Positions 19,064 through 28,321 of a stretch of 64,000 bases of DNA are shown here, piece by piece. A program made the position numbers and the translations under genes. This stretch comes from Geobacteraceae bacterium (GTDB lineage Bacteria > Desulfobacterota > Desulfuromonadia > Geobacterales > Pseudopelobacteraceae), in NCBI GenBank assembly GCA_016720395.1, contig JADKKR010000009.1, positions 124,001 through 188,000 of the forward strand, read 5' to 3'. The notes under the pieces are model-generated. The model was not told the DNA's origin. It saw only the letters and a program-made list of their open reading frames with translations, and ran no database searches. Numbering within the stretch: position 1 is the stretch's first letter; the number at the start of each line of letters is the position of its first letter.

Positions 19064-19093
19064 CACCGGGGGACATGTTCATGTCCCCCGGTG
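19064..19093 (-). promoter_or_regulatory. Perfect 14-bp palindromic hairpin between cytochrome c and nuoF
   Basis: CACCGGGGGACATG (19064-19077) is the exact reverse complement of 19080-19093, leaving a two-base centre. It begins five bases after the cytochrome c stop and ends ten bases before the nuoF ATG. The foot of the stem includes the only purine-rich ribosome-binding candidate for nuoF. It may act as a partial terminator, an mRNA stabiliser for the cytochrome transcript, or a translational brake on nuoF. Confidence 0.75.
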
Positions 19094-19098
19094 CGAGG

Positions 19099-19398
19099 CT
19101 ATTTCTTGAAGGTTTTGATGATGTAGTCGGCAAGTGCTTTTGCATCAGCGTCAGAAACCGCCTTGGCGTCGAAAGCGGTCATCCCGCCGCCGCCCTTGCG
19201 GATCTTGCTGACAATTTTTTTGGAGTCCTTCAGGCCTTTCAGTGTCTCCTTTGGGTTCATGATGTTTCCACCGTCCGGATGGCAGCTGGCACATTTGGCC
19301 TTGAAGATCGATTCACCGGTAGCTCCCGCAGCAAATGCGGCGGACGCAAGCAAAGATGTGGACAGTGCTACTGTAGCCAGGATAATTCCTTTTTTCAT
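19099..19398 (-). CDS. Small monoheme cytochrome c (c6/c553-like)
   Basis: Periplasmic electron carrier of 99 residues. A signal peptide ends around SAAFA. One heme attachment site CASCH follows in KAKCASCHPDGGN, and the likely axial Met lies in GGGGMTAFDAKAVSDADAKA, which gives a class I cytochrome of about 8 kDa when mature. The SD AAAGGAGATGAAC is strong. It sits between a SulP transporter and nuoF, separated from the latter by a strong hairpin. Confidence 0.92.
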   Translation of the reverse strand: MKKGIILATVALSTSLLASAAFAAGATGESIFKAKCASCHPDGGNIMNPKETLKGLKDSKKIVSKIRKGGGGMTAFDAKAVSDADAKALADYIIKTFKK

Positions 19399-19556
19399 CA
19401 GTTCATCTCCTTTATTCTGTGATGTACCTTCCTGTAGAAGGATTGCTGAGTAGTGTGGAGTGCTGCCTCAATTGCCGGTTCTGCAGACTTGCGCCCTGAT
19501 CATAACATTGCACGGGGGGTAAAACAAGTCTCTGCCTGAGCGGCTAAGAATATTTG

Positions 19557-21275
19557 TCAGATTGCAGCCACGGCCAGGCCGACGGCAGCTTCTTCGCCAA
19601 TCCCTCCAAAACGGTCATGGATAGTCGCAGAACGATGCAGGGCCGACCGGATATTGGGCAGGATGTTCCTGGCGCCGATTACCCTGGGTAACTTTGAGGT
19701 ATAGATGAATTTTTTTGGCTGTCCACGCGTACCGCACAGGAGCAGTGTCCGTCCTGACTCATGCAGTTTTTCATAGAACTGTTCGATGGCGTACAGGCCG
19801 GTGGCATCGATGGCGGTCATGTAGCGCATGCGCAGGATCACTATCGGTTGCAGGTCATCAAGCTGATAGGAAAGTTGGCTCAGTTTTTCTGCGGCACCGA
19901 ACAAAAGTGGGCCCTGAATGTGAAATATACTGATGTAATGCGGAATATTGAGATCCTGAACGATGTGACTCCTGGCATTCTGGATAGCCTCGCTGGTCAG
20001 AGGTGCGACGACGGTGGTGCGTGAAACCTGGTATATATAAAGCAGGGCAGCCAGCATCATGCCTACCTCAACGGCGATCGTCAGGTCGGCTACGACTGTC
20101 AGGACAAAGGTAATCAGCCACACAGAAATCTCTTTGCGATTAAGTCGAAGTATCATGGGAATTTCACGCCATTCGCCCATATTGTAGGCTACTACGAAGA
20201 GTACCGCAGCCAGAGTGGCCAGAGGGATGAAGCGGGCCAGCGGGGCAGCGAACAGAATAACTGCCAGAAGCGTCAGGGCGTGAATCATGCCGGAGAATGG
20301 TGATCGTGCCCCGGCGCGGATATTGGTGGCCGTTCGGGCAATAGCTCCGGTGACCGGGATGCCGCCGAACAGCGGTACGGTGAGGTTGGCAATCCCCTGG
20401 GCGACCAGTTCCACATTTGAGTTGTGGCGGTCGTTGCTCATAGAGTCGGCCACCACGGCCGACAGCAGGCTCTCGATGGCCGCCAGCAGCGCTACGGTAA
20501 GGGCCGATGGCAGCAGAGGGATGATAAGGTCCATACGGAAGGCCGGCATCTGGAACTCTGGCAGTCCGGTGGGGATGCCGCCGAATTTACTGCCGATCGT
20601 TTCCACCGGAATGCCCAGCAGTCCGACGCAGAGCGTTGCCCCCAGCAGTGCGATGATCGACCCGGGGATTCTTTTGGTAAACCTCGGAATTATCAGGATG
20701 ACCGCCAGGGATGCCATGGCGATTGCGATAGCCAGAAAATCGGCTTTATTCAGATGTTCTGCAATGAAACGCATGCGTTCGATAAATTCGCTGGGGACCT
20801 TGCCGTCGACCCGCAATCCCAGAAAGTCCTTGATCTGTGTTGAGGCGATCAGAACGGCGATGCCGTTGGTAAAGCCTATGATAACCGGCCGCGGGATGAA
20901 CTTGACGGCATTACCCAGTCCGGTCAGACCGAGGAATACCAGAATGGCGCCGGCCATCATGGTTACCATCAGCAGGCCTGACAGGCCATGCTTAGCAACA
21001 ATCGCGGCGATCACTACCACGAAGGCCCCGGTCGGACCGCCAATCTGGGTCTTGGAGCCACCCAGGGCTGAAATCAGGAAACCGGCGATAATGGCGGTAT
21101 AGATACCGGCCTGGGGTGTGACCCCCGACGAGATGCCGAAGGCCATGGCCAGGGGCAGGGCCACAAGGCCGACGGTGATGCCGCTGGTCATGTCAGCAGC
21201 AAAATCCGAGCGTTTATAGTTTTTAAGGCATTCGACAGACTTCGGTAGCCATTGGGACAGCAGTGATGGTTTCAA
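19557..21275 (-). CDS. SulP family anion transporter with STAS domain
   Basis: Inner-membrane anion carrier; the family moves sulfate, bicarbonate or other anions. An N-terminal membrane part has the SulP signatures VGLVALPLAMAFGISSGVTP and GGSKTQIGGPTGAFVV. A C-terminal cytoplasmic STAS domain (about 430-545) includes MRYMTAIDATGLYAIEQFYE. The length of 572 residues is normal. The reading frame starts with TTG at 21275; an ATG 29 codons in is an alternative start. The substrate cannot be decided from sequence. It lies between nuoE and the cytochrome c gene. Confidence 0.88.
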   Translation of the reverse strand: MKPSLLSQWLPKSVECLKNYKRSDFAADMTSGITVGLVALPLAMAFGISSGVTPQAGIYTAIIAGFLISALGGSKTQIGGPTGAFVVVIAAIVAKHGLSGLLMVTMMAGAILVFLGLTGLGNAVKFIPRPVIIGFTNGIAVLIASTQIKDFLGLRVDGKVPSEFIERMRFIAEHLNKADFLAIAIAMASLAVILIIPRFTKRIPGSIIALLGATLCVGLLGIPVETIGSKFGGIPTGLPEFQMPAFRMDLIIPLLPSALTVALLAAIESLLSAVVADSMSNDRHNSNVELVAQGIANLTVPLFGGIPVTGAIARTATNIRAGARSPFSGMIHALTLLAVILFAAPLARFIPLATLAAVLFVVAYNMGEWREIPMILRLNRKEISVWLITFVLTVVADLTIAVEVGMMLAALLYIYQVSRTTVVAPLTSEAIQNARSHIVQDLNIPHYISIFHIQGPLLFGAAEKLSQLSYQLDDLQPIVILRMRYMTAIDATGLYAIEQFYEKLHESGRTLLLCGTRGQPKKFIYTSKLPRVIGARNILPNIRSALHRSATIHDRFGGIGEEAAVGLAVAAI

Positions 21276-21451
21276 CTAAAACTCTTTTCTCGGCTAATTT
21301 TTCAGGCAGAAAGCGTTCTTTTTTAACAATAGCACTTTGAACACTGTCAGGCAAGAGCACCTGATGGTTCGTTACTGATAAATCTGGAAGTGACTGCATT
21401 GTGTGGAAACTGATGGGGGCAGGTTGCGGAAGATGAGTGTGAACAGAAAGG

Positions 21452-21928
21452 TCAGGCGGATGATTCGATAAGTCCCTTGATGAAAGCTTCAGCTCCTTCC
21501 GGTGTGACCGGTCCGTAGAGTCGCTCACCGACCATTACTGCAGGTGCTTTGCCGCAATTGCCCAGACAGCAGCAGGGAAGAAGGGTGAATATGCCATCGG
21601 CAGTGGTCGCCCCGACGTTGACTTCCAGAACCCGTTCTAACTGCTGCAAGAGCGATTCTCCACCCATAGACCAGCAGGAGACAGAGTCGCAGACATGGAT
21701 GACATGACGCCCGACCGGTCGACGATAGATCATCTCATAAAAAGTGGCCAGCTCTTCGACCTGTAATGGAGACAGCCCAAGCACATCAGCGGCCTCCTGG
21801 ACGGCCTCGTCTGATAGCCAGCCGTAATGCCGCTGAAGTTCCTTCATAACATCAACAGCCGCTTCGCGGTTGGTGATGGCGCCGGATACGCGCTTCACAA
21901 GTTCCTGTTTCATGTGTTCGGGAATCAT
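21452..21928 (-). CDS. nuoE: NADH dehydrogenase subunit E (24 kDa, thioredoxin-like [2Fe-2S])
   Basis: Carries the N1a-type [2Fe-2S] cluster that partners NuoF. The four ligands lie in CDSVSCW and CCCLGNCGKAP, the standard C-x4-C and C-x3-C pattern. The helical N-terminus contains LQRHYGWLSDEAVQEAADVL and EELATFYEMIYRRPVG. The length of 158 residues is typical. It lies upstream of the SulP gene with 176 bp between and probably heads the minus-strand nuoE-sulP-cytC-nuoF-nuoG series. No good SD is visible. Confidence 0.93.
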   Translation of the reverse strand: MIPEHMKQELVKRVSGAITNREAAVDVMKELQRHYGWLSDEAVQEAADVLGLSPLQVEELATFYEMIYRRPVGRHVIHVCDSVSCWSMGGESLLQQLERVLEVNVGATTADGIFTLLPCCCLGNCGKAPAVMVGERLYGPVTPEGAEAFIKGLIESSA

Positions 21929-21982
21929 GGAGAGGCATTATAAATGCTTTGTCGGGCGTAGCAAGCAGAAATCCACGAAATC

Positions 21983-22028
21983 AATGCAAAGACCCGGCAG
22001 GTTGCCATACTTGCCGGGTCTTTGCATT
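21983..22028 (-). terminator. Strong hairpin terminator downstream of clpB
   Basis: A perfect 17-bp inverted repeat (21983-21999 with 22012-22028, AATGCAAAGACCCGGCA and its complement) with a 12-nt loop lies between the clpB stop and the nuoE start. Its outer part is A/T-rich on both sides, which suits termination of clpB. Confidence 0.8.
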
Positions 22029-22057
22029 GTTCATGTCTGTAAATCTAAATTTGAAAG

Positions 22058-24658
22058 TCAGGTCACTGCAAGTTTTCCGTTCACCAGGTCGACAGTCAGG
22101 GTGCCGTCTTCAAGAACAGTTCCCCCGATAATTGCCCGCGCCACGCGGGTTTCCAGTTCCCTCTGCAGGAAACGCTTCAGAGGGCGTGCCCCGTAGACCG
22201 GGTCATAGCCAGCCTGAGCGATATAATGCAGGGCATTGTCGGATATGACCAGTGTTATGCGCTGGTCTTTCAGGCGCTGCTTGAGCTGTTCGGCCAGCAG
22301 TCCGGCAATCTTCGCCACCTCCTCAATGTGCAGCGGTTTGAAGAGCACAATATCATCCACCCGGTTAAGAAACTCGGGTCGGAAGCTGGTCTTCAATTCA
22401 TTCATGACGGAATTACGGGCGGCCTCGGTGATATCTCCCTGTGGGGTGATGCCTTCCAAAAGGTAGGGGGCACCAATATTTGAGGTCATGATGATGACGG
22501 TGTTCTTGAAACTGACCGTGCGGCCGTGGCTGTCGGTAACCCGACCGTCATCCAGGATCTGTAGAAGTATATTGAACACATCCTGGTGGGCTTTTTCAAT
22601 CTCGTCGAACAGCAGCACGCAGTATGGTTTGCGCCGGACTGCTTCGGTAAGTTGGCCGCCCTCCTCGTAACCAACATAACCCGGAGGGGCGCCGATAAGT
22701 CTTGATACGGCGAATTTTTCCATGTATTCGGACATGTCAATTCTGATCATGTTATCTTCCGAATCAAACAGTGCCTCGGCCAGGGTGCGGGCCAGTTCTG
22801 TTTTACCCACCCCGGTCGGCCCCAGGAAGATGAATGAGCCGATGGGGCGCTTGGGGTCCTTGATGCCGGAGCGTGCCCGCAATACGGCGTCAGATACCAG
22901 CTGCACCGCTTCATCCTGGCCGATCACCCTCTGGTGCAGGATATCCTCCAGCCGCAGCAGTTTCTCCCGCTCACCTTCCACCAGGCGTGTCACGGGGATA
23001 CCGGTCCAGCGGGCGACTATCTCGGCGATCTCGTCTTCAGTAACCTCTTCACGGAGGAGTTTCTGGGCGCCCTGTTTTTCGTTGAGGACCGCCTCTTCGC
23101 TTTTAAGGGTGGCCTCAAGGCCGGGAAGTTCAGAGTATTTGAGCCTGGAAGCCAGTTCCAGATTGCCGGCCCGTTCGGCCTGTTCTATGTCACGGCGGCT
23201 TTTTTCGATCTGCTCCCGCAGACCCTGGACTCGTTGTATGGCGTTCTTCTCGGAGTCATACTGAGCCCGCATTGTATTGGCCTTCTCGCGGTCGTCAGCC
23301 AGGTCACGCCGCAGCGCCTCCAGGCGATCCCTGCTGGGGGCATCCTTTTCTTTCTTGAGCGCCACCTCTTCTATCTCCAGCTGCATCACCCGCCGGCTGA
23401 TTGTATCCAGTTCTGCCGGCAGCGAATCGATCTCAGTGCGCAGCATGGCGCAGGCCTCATCCACAAGGTCGATGGCTTTGTCCGGCAGGAAACGCTCGGT
23501 GATGTAGCGGTTGGACAGTGTCGCGGCGGCCACCAGGGCGGCATCCTGGATCTTGATACCGTGATGCACCTCGAAACGCTCCCGCAGCCCACGCAGGATC
23601 GAGACCGTATCCTCAACCGTGGGCTGCTCCACCAGTACCGGCTGGAAGCGGCGCTCAAGGGCGGCATCCTTCTCAATGTACTGACGGTATTCATCCAGGG
23701 TCGTAGCCCCGATGCAGTGCAGTTCGCCGCGGGCCAACATCGGTTTGAGCATGTTTCCGGCATCCATGGAACCTTCGGCCTTCCCGGCTCCCACGATGGT
23801 ATGCAGCTCGTCGATAAAGAGGATGATGCGCCCTTCGGCCTCCTTTATTTCATTCAGAACGGCCTTGAGACGCTCCTCGAACTCGCCGCGGTACTTGGCT
23901 CCGGCCACCAGCGCCCCCATATCAAGGGCGAAGACGGTCTTGTCCTTGAGCCCTTCCGGAACGTCGCCGCGCACGATGCGCTGGGCCAGTCCCTCCACGA
24001 TGGCGGTCTTGCCGACCCCCGGTTCGCCGATCAGTACCGGGTTGTTCTTGGTCTTGCGGGACAGGACCCGGATCACCCGACGTACCTCTTCGTCGCGACC
24101 AATTACCGGGTCAAGTTTGTCATTACGTGCCATCTTGACCAGGTCCCGGCCGTATTTTTCAAGTGCCTCGTAACTGGCTTCGGGATTTCCGGATGTTACG
24201 CGCTGATTACCACGCACATCGGTCAGGGTTGCCAAGAACTTTTCCCTGTCGATGCCGGCTTGTTTGAGCAGTCTGCCTGCGGGTGCCTTTTCTCCTTCAG
24301 CAAGCAGGGACATTAAGAGGTGCTCGACCGAGACATATTCGTCTTTGAGACGCTTGGCTTCCTGTTCTGCTGCAACAAGTATGCGTGAGAGGCGCTGTGA
24401 GACGTAGATTTTCCCAGGTTCCGCACCAGGGCCAGAAACATGCGGCCGCCGGCTCAGTTCATCTTCTACCGATCTCTTGAGGGATTCGGGCCGCAGGTCC
24501 ATGCGCTGCAGCAGACGCGGTACAAGCCCTTCCTGCTGATCAAGCAGAGCCCACAAAAGATGCTCCCCGTCAACCTCCACATGTCCCAGCGTAACGGCCT
24601 TGTTCTGTGCCTCTGCAAACGCTTCCTGCGATTTCTGGGTAAGTCTGTTCAAATCCAT
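22058..24658 (-). CDS. clpB: ATP-dependent disaggregase chaperone ClpB
   Basis: Hsp100 hexamer that works with DnaK to rescue aggregated proteins. The 866-residue protein has an N-terminal Clp repeat domain, a first AAA+ module (Walker A GEPGVGKTAIVEGLA, Walker B IILFIDELHT), a long coiled-coil middle domain (about 400-530) and a second AAA+ module (GPTGVGKTELARTLAEALF, CVLLFDEIEKAH). The middle domain distinguishes it from ClpA and ClpC. It ends at a strong hairpin. It is divergent from malQ across a 215-bp spacer; I could not find a convincing heat-shock promoter there. Confidence 0.97.
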   Translation of the reverse strand: MDLNRLTQKSQEAFAEAQNKAVTLGHVEVDGEHLLWALLDQQEGLVPRLLQRMDLRPESLKRSVEDELSRRPHVSGPGAEPGKIYVSQRLSRILVAAEQEAKRLKDEYVSVEHLLMSLLAEGEKAPAGRLLKQAGIDREKFLATLTDVRGNQRVTSGNPEASYEALEKYGRDLVKMARNDKLDPVIGRDEEVRRVIRVLSRKTKNNPVLIGEPGVGKTAIVEGLAQRIVRGDVPEGLKDKTVFALDMGALVAGAKYRGEFEERLKAVLNEIKEAEGRIILFIDELHTIVGAGKAEGSMDAGNMLKPMLARGELHCIGATTLDEYRQYIEKDAALERRFQPVLVEQPTVEDTVSILRGLRERFEVHHGIKIQDAALVAAATLSNRYITERFLPDKAIDLVDEACAMLRTEIDSLPAELDTISRRVMQLEIEEVALKKEKDAPSRDRLEALRRDLADDREKANTMRAQYDSEKNAIQRVQGLREQIEKSRRDIEQAERAGNLELASRLKYSELPGLEATLKSEEAVLNEKQGAQKLLREEVTEDEIAEIVARWTGIPVTRLVEGEREKLLRLEDILHQRVIGQDEAVQLVSDAVLRARSGIKDPKRPIGSFIFLGPTGVGKTELARTLAEALFDSEDNMIRIDMSEYMEKFAVSRLIGAPPGYVGYEEGGQLTEAVRRKPYCVLLFDEIEKAHQDVFNILLQILDDGRVTDSHGRTVSFKNTVIIMTSNIGAPYLLEGITPQGDITEAARNSVMNELKTSFRPEFLNRVDDIVLFKPLHIEEVAKIAGLLAEQLKQRLKDQRITLVISDNALHYIAQAGYDPVYGARPLKRFLQRELETRVARAIIGGTVLEDGTLTVDLVNGKLAVT

Positions 24659-24873
24659 GGCAGTAGATCTTTCCTTAAACGGTAATTGTTAGTTACTCTT
24701 TATTCAGTTAATCATGCTAAGCGACAAAGTCAAGTGTTGGTCTTAGGTTATGAGTCGGTTTTCAAGCGCAGCAGGAGTGCTCCATCTACTGCGTAAATTC
24801 ATTTGCTAAACAGTTATAGATTATGCTTAATTCAAAGCCGACAGAATGCAGACAGCAGTAGGGGAGGAAATAG

Positions 24874-26358
24874 ATGCGTAAAGGCAGGAGTTGTGGTGTT
24901 CTGCTGCACCCCACGTCACTTCCCGGAGACGAAGGCATAGGGACGCTGGGAGATAATGCCAGACTTTTCATCGATCTGCTGGCCGGGATGGGTATGTCCT
25001 GGTGGCAGGTTCTGCCGCTCAATCCGGCAGCCTGTGGAAATTCTCCCTATTCGGCTTTTTCCGCCTTTGCGGGAAATCCCCTGATGATCGATCTGGAAAC
25101 CCTTGCACGCGAGGGGGACCTGCCGCTCCAGAAGCATACAGGTGACGTGGCGGTGGATAGAGTCGATTTCGGCTCACTTATTCCGGAGAAATTCAAATCC
25201 CTTAACTGCGCAGCAGTGAACTTCTTTGCGTCTGGCCGGACGTCACGAATGGAGGAGTTCTGGCACTTCTGCGACACCACACCCTGGCTGCATAATTATG
25301 CCCTGTTCATGTCTCTCAAGCAGCGTTATAAAGGTAAAAGCTGGCATCAATGGCCGGTTTCTGCGGCACTGCTGGACGCGGTATCCTTTGAAAAGGCCTC
25401 GGTGGAACTGGGGCCCGAGATTGGATTCCAGAAATACCTTCAGTGGCAGTTCTCCCGCCAATGGGGCCACCTGCGGGCCTATGCGGCGGCACAGGGCATT
25501 TCCATCATCGGTGACATTCCGATCTTCGTTGCCTATGATTCCGCCGATGTCTGGGCTAACCGGAACATTTTCCTGCTGGACGGCCGCGGCAGGCCAACGG
25601 CCATGGCCGGAGTGCCACCGGATTATTTCAGCAATACCGGGCAGCTTTGGGGTAATCCGCTCTATGATTGGGAGGCATTGGCAAGGCAGGGATACAGTTG
25701 GTGGGTTGAGCGTTTCCGATACCTGTTTTCCCAGTTTGATTGCATCCGTGTCGACCATTTTCGCGGTTTCGAGGCAGCCTGGCATGTGCCGGCCGGCCAC
25801 AAGACCGCTGCGCATGGAACCTGGAATCCGGGTCCTGGGCGGCACTTCTTTGACTCGCTGATCTCTGCACTGGGCCCGTTGCCGATTATTGCCGAGGATC
25901 TGGGCGTAATTACACCGGATGTTGAAGCGCTTCGCGACAGCTATGGATTCCCCGGCATGAAGATCCTGCAGTTTGCGTTCGGCTCCGGTCCACAAAACGG
26001 GTATCTGCCGCATAACTACATCAAACACTGTGTGGCCTATACCGGCACCCACGATAATGACACCAGCGCCGGCTGGTATGCGGGACTTCCCGTACGTGAG
26101 CAGGGTGAGGTGCTCGAGTACCTCGGTTCTTCGGGGGCGGCCCCGGTCGAGGATCTGATTCGTTCGGCACTTTCGTCAGTGGCTGACACAGTAGTCATTC
26201 CATTCCAGGATCTGCTCGGGTTGCCGTCTACGGCACGCATGAACGTGCCCGGCAGAGCGGATGGAAACTGGGAGTGGCGCTTCACCTGGGATATGATTGA
26301 TAAGGAAATGACGAGTCGCTACCGCCGCAAACTGAATCTTTTTGGCCGCAGTCTTTAG
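24874..26358 (+). CDS. malQ: 4-alpha-glucanotransferase (amylomaltase)
   Basis: Glycoside hydrolase family 77 enzyme that moves maltooligosaccharide segments between glucans, used in glycogen or maltodextrin turnover. Signatures: RSCGVLLHPTSLPGDEGIG at the N-terminus, WWQVLPLNPAACGNSPYS, DCIRVDHFRGFEAAW with the nucleophile Asp, the acid/base segment IAEDLGVITPDVEALR, and TGTHDNDTSAGWY. The length of 494 residues is standard. The SD GGGGAGGAAA is strong. It stands alone; no other glycogen gene is near. Confidence 0.96.
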   Translation: MRKGRSCGVLLHPTSLPGDEGIGTLGDNARLFIDLLAGMGMSWWQVLPLNPAACGNSPYSAFSAFAGNPLMIDLETLAREGDLPLQKHTGDVAVDRVDFGSLIPEKFKSLNCAAVNFFASGRTSRMEEFWHFCDTTPWLHNYALFMSLKQRYKGKSWHQWPVSAALLDAVSFEKASVELGPEIGFQKYLQWQFSRQWGHLRAYAAAQGISIIGDIPIFVAYDSADVWANRNIFLLDGRGRPTAMAGVPPDYFSNTGQLWGNPLYDWEALARQGYSWWVERFRYLFSQFDCIRVDHFRGFEAAWHVPAGHKTAAHGTWNPGPGRHFFDSLISALGPLPIIAEDLGVITPDVEALRDSYGFPGMKILQFAFGSGPQNGYLPHNYIKHCVAYTGTHDNDTSAGWYAGLPVREQGEVLEYLGSSGAAPVEDLIRSALSSVADTVVIPFQDLLGLPSTARMNVPGRADGNWEWRFTWDMIDKEMTSRYRRKLNLFGRSL

Positions 26359-26465
26359 CAGTTGAGTGGATACAGGTTTAAATTTCTTGACAAAAACGCA
26401 TCATTGAATATACTTGCTTGCTTTATATTTTGGCATTTCTATGCCTGCCCACGTGGATCGAATGC

Positions 26466-27008
26466 ATGAAAATACGGATTGACCATATCAAGAACAAGCC
26501 GTATGAACTGCATGTTGATGAACCGGTCAATGTCTTCCCGGTGCTCGTCCAGATGCAGGCGGATGGAGAGTGCGTCTTTACCGGGCCACTAAAGGCTGAT
26601 ATTTTGGTTGAGCGCGAGTTCGACCACCTGAAGGCGTCCGGCAGAATACAGGTGCCGATAGATCTCGTATGCGGCAGATGCCTGGTTACATATCCGTCCA
26701 TAGTAGATTCGGCATTCAGGATTTTTTTTCGCAAGGAAACTGCCCGTCAGGGTGAGGTTGAAGACGAAACTGAATTGTGCGATGATGATCTCATTTCATC
26801 AACCTACAGTGGTGACGAGATCGACCTGGCCCATGAGATAGAAGAGCAGGTGGCTATGGAGATACCTTTCAAGCCGCTCTGTGATGAGGAGTGTAAAGGG
26901 CTCTGCCCCACATGCGGAGCAGATCTCAATACAGCAAGCTGTTCGTGCCGCAAAGAACCGATCAATCTTAAATTCAGTGCACTGAAGGATTTTAAAGTAT
27001 CCGGATAA
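26466..27008 (+). CDS. YceD/DUF177 family protein
   Basis: Small conserved protein (180 residues) found next to rpmF in most bacteria, implicated in 23S rRNA metabolism or ribosome assembly. The C-terminal part has the typical cysteine layout CDEECKGLCPTCGADLN, and LVCGRCLVTY lies in the middle. The ATG at 26466 is chosen rather than an upstream in-frame ATG, because it gives the standard N-terminus MKIRIDHIK. It leads the lipid/ribosomal operon, 45 bp before rpmF. Confidence 0.88.
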   Translation: MKIRIDHIKNKPYELHVDEPVNVFPVLVQMQADGECVFTGPLKADILVEREFDHLKASGRIQVPIDLVCGRCLVTYPSIVDSAFRIFFRKETARQGEVEDETELCDDDLISSTYSGDEIDLAHEIEEQVAMEIPFKPLCDEECKGLCPTCGADLNTASCSCRKEPINLKFSALKDFKVSG

Positions 27009-27053
27009 CAAGGGTGGCGGTCGTACCGTATCACCGTACAAAGGAGAATCGAC

Positions 27054-27242
27054 ATGGCAGTACCAAAGAAAAAGACTTCCAAATCCCGCAAAAACATGAG
27101 GCGTGCTCATGACTTTCTGATACCTCAGCAGGTTTCCGTCTGTCCGCAGTGCAAAGCTCCCAAGCTTCCCCACCGCGCCTGCCCAAGCTGCGGTACGTAT
27201 AAGGGTAAAGAGGTCATCGACCTTTCCAGTAAAGCTCAGTAG
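27054..27242 (+). CDS. rpmF: 50S ribosomal protein L32
   Basis: Small zinc-binding protein of the large ribosomal subunit. Its 62 residues begin AVPKKKTSKSRKNMRRAHD and carry two CxxC pairs (CPQCKAPKLPHRACPSCG), so it is the zinc-containing form. The SD AAAGGAGAATCGAC is strong. The gene order yceD-rpmF-plsX is widely conserved and links ribosome and lipid synthesis. Confidence 0.97.
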   Translation: MAVPKKKTSKSRKNMRRAHDFLIPQQVSVCPQCKAPKLPHRACPSCGTYKGKEVIDLSSKAQ

Positions 27243-27273
27243 TCTGTCCCGTTCCGTGACAGCGCCGGGAACA

Positions 27274-28311
27274 ATGAGAGTTGCAGTCGATGCAATGGGT
27301 GGCGATAACGCACCTGCCGTTGAGGTTGAGGGTGCCGTATCGGCTTGTCGTGAATTCGGCATTGCGGTGACGCTGGTCGGTGACCAGTCCAGGCTGGAGG
27401 CCGAACTTGCCAGGCACCCTGTTGATGGTCTTGACATCGACATCTTTCATGCCAGTGAAGTTGTCGGCATGCACGATTCCGCTTCCGATGCGGTTCGAAA
27501 GAAGCGGAACTCATCTGTCCGGCTGGCCTTTGAGCTTGTAAAGGACGGCAAAGCCTGTGCAGCAATAAGCGCCGGAAATTCCGGGGCAACGATGGCTGCG
27601 GGCATGTTTGTCCTCAAGCGTATCAGCGGTATTGAACGTCCTGCGATTGCCTCCATATTCCCGACCCTTAAAGGCAAAACCCTCGTACTCGATGTCGGTG
27701 GGAATGTCGACTGCAAGCCGATCCATCTGGCCCAGTTTGCCATCATGGGAGAGGTGTATGCGCGCTATGCCCTGGGAATTCCGAACCCGTCAGTCGGGCT
27801 TCTCTCAAACGGGGAAGAGGACTCCAAGGGTAATGAACTTACCCGTGAGACCAATGCCCTGCTTCGGGCCACTTCACTGAACTACTCCGGATATGTCGAA
27901 GGGCGTGATATTTTCAAGGGGAGCGTCGACGTCGTTGTCTGTGACGGTTTTGTGGGCAACGTTGTGCTGAAGCTTTCCGAAGGTTTGTCTGATGCGGCCG
28001 GCAAGATGCTCAAGACGGAGATTCTGAAGAGCTGGGTATCCAAACTCGGCTATCTGTTTGTGCGAGGCGCCTTTAACCGTTTCAAGAAGACTGTGGATTA
28101 TGCCGAATACGGTGGTGCTCCGCTGCTGGGAATCAATGGCGTCGGCATGATCTGTCATGGCGGATCTAACGTCAAGGCCATAAAAAACGCCATCCGGTTC
28201 GCCCATGAGTACGCCAGAAGCGGTGTGACCGAGCATGTTTCCGAGAAACTAACGGAGAATGCGGTCGTCAAAAGTCAGCTGGACAGTCAGAAAACACAGT
28301 CAATAGCCTAG
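27274..28311 (+). CDS. plsX: Phosphate acyltransferase PlsX
   Basis: Makes acyl-phosphate from acyl-ACP, the first step of phospholipid synthesis through PlsY. Family motifs: RVAVDAMGGDNAP at the start, AAISAGNSGATMAAGMF, LDVGGNVDCKP, VGLLSNGEEDSKGNEL and VVCDGFVGNVVLKLSEG. The ATG at 27274 gives the canonical N-terminus (345 residues). A GTG six codons upstream is also open but has no SD; the ATG has only a weak one (CGGGA). Confidence 0.95.
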   Translation: MRVAVDAMGGDNAPAVEVEGAVSACREFGIAVTLVGDQSRLEAELARHPVDGLDIDIFHASEVVGMHDSASDAVRKKRNSSVRLAFELVKDGKACAAISAGNSGATMAAGMFVLKRISGIERPAIASIFPTLKGKTLVLDVGGNVDCKPIHLAQFAIMGEVYARYALGIPNPSVGLLSNGEEDSKGNELTRETNALLRATSLNYSGYVEGRDIFKGSVDVVVCDGFVGNVVLKLSEGLSDAAGKMLKTEILKSWVSKLGYLFVRGAFNRFKKTVDYAEYGGAPLLGINGVGMICHGGSNVKAIKNAIRFAHEYARSGVTEHVSEKLTENAVVKSQLDSQKTQSIA

Positions 28312-28321
28312 TGGGGAGTTT

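Noticed and set aside
18448..19422. 324-codon open frame opposite nuoF and the cytochrome c gene
   Set aside because: Antisense shadow that spans two genes and the palindrome between them.
21223..21528. 101-codon open frame between SulP and nuoE
   Set aside because: It overlaps the nuoE end and the SulP start on the same strand and has no domain. The 176-bp gap itself seems to be a leader for SulP.
22934..24316. 460-codon open frame opposite clpB
   Set aside because: Antisense shadow of the clpB coding sequence.
24659..24873. Heat-shock (sigma-32) promoter for clpB
   Set aside because: A CTTGAA appears about 110 bp upstream on the minus strand, but no CCCCAT-like -10 box follows at 13-15 bp.
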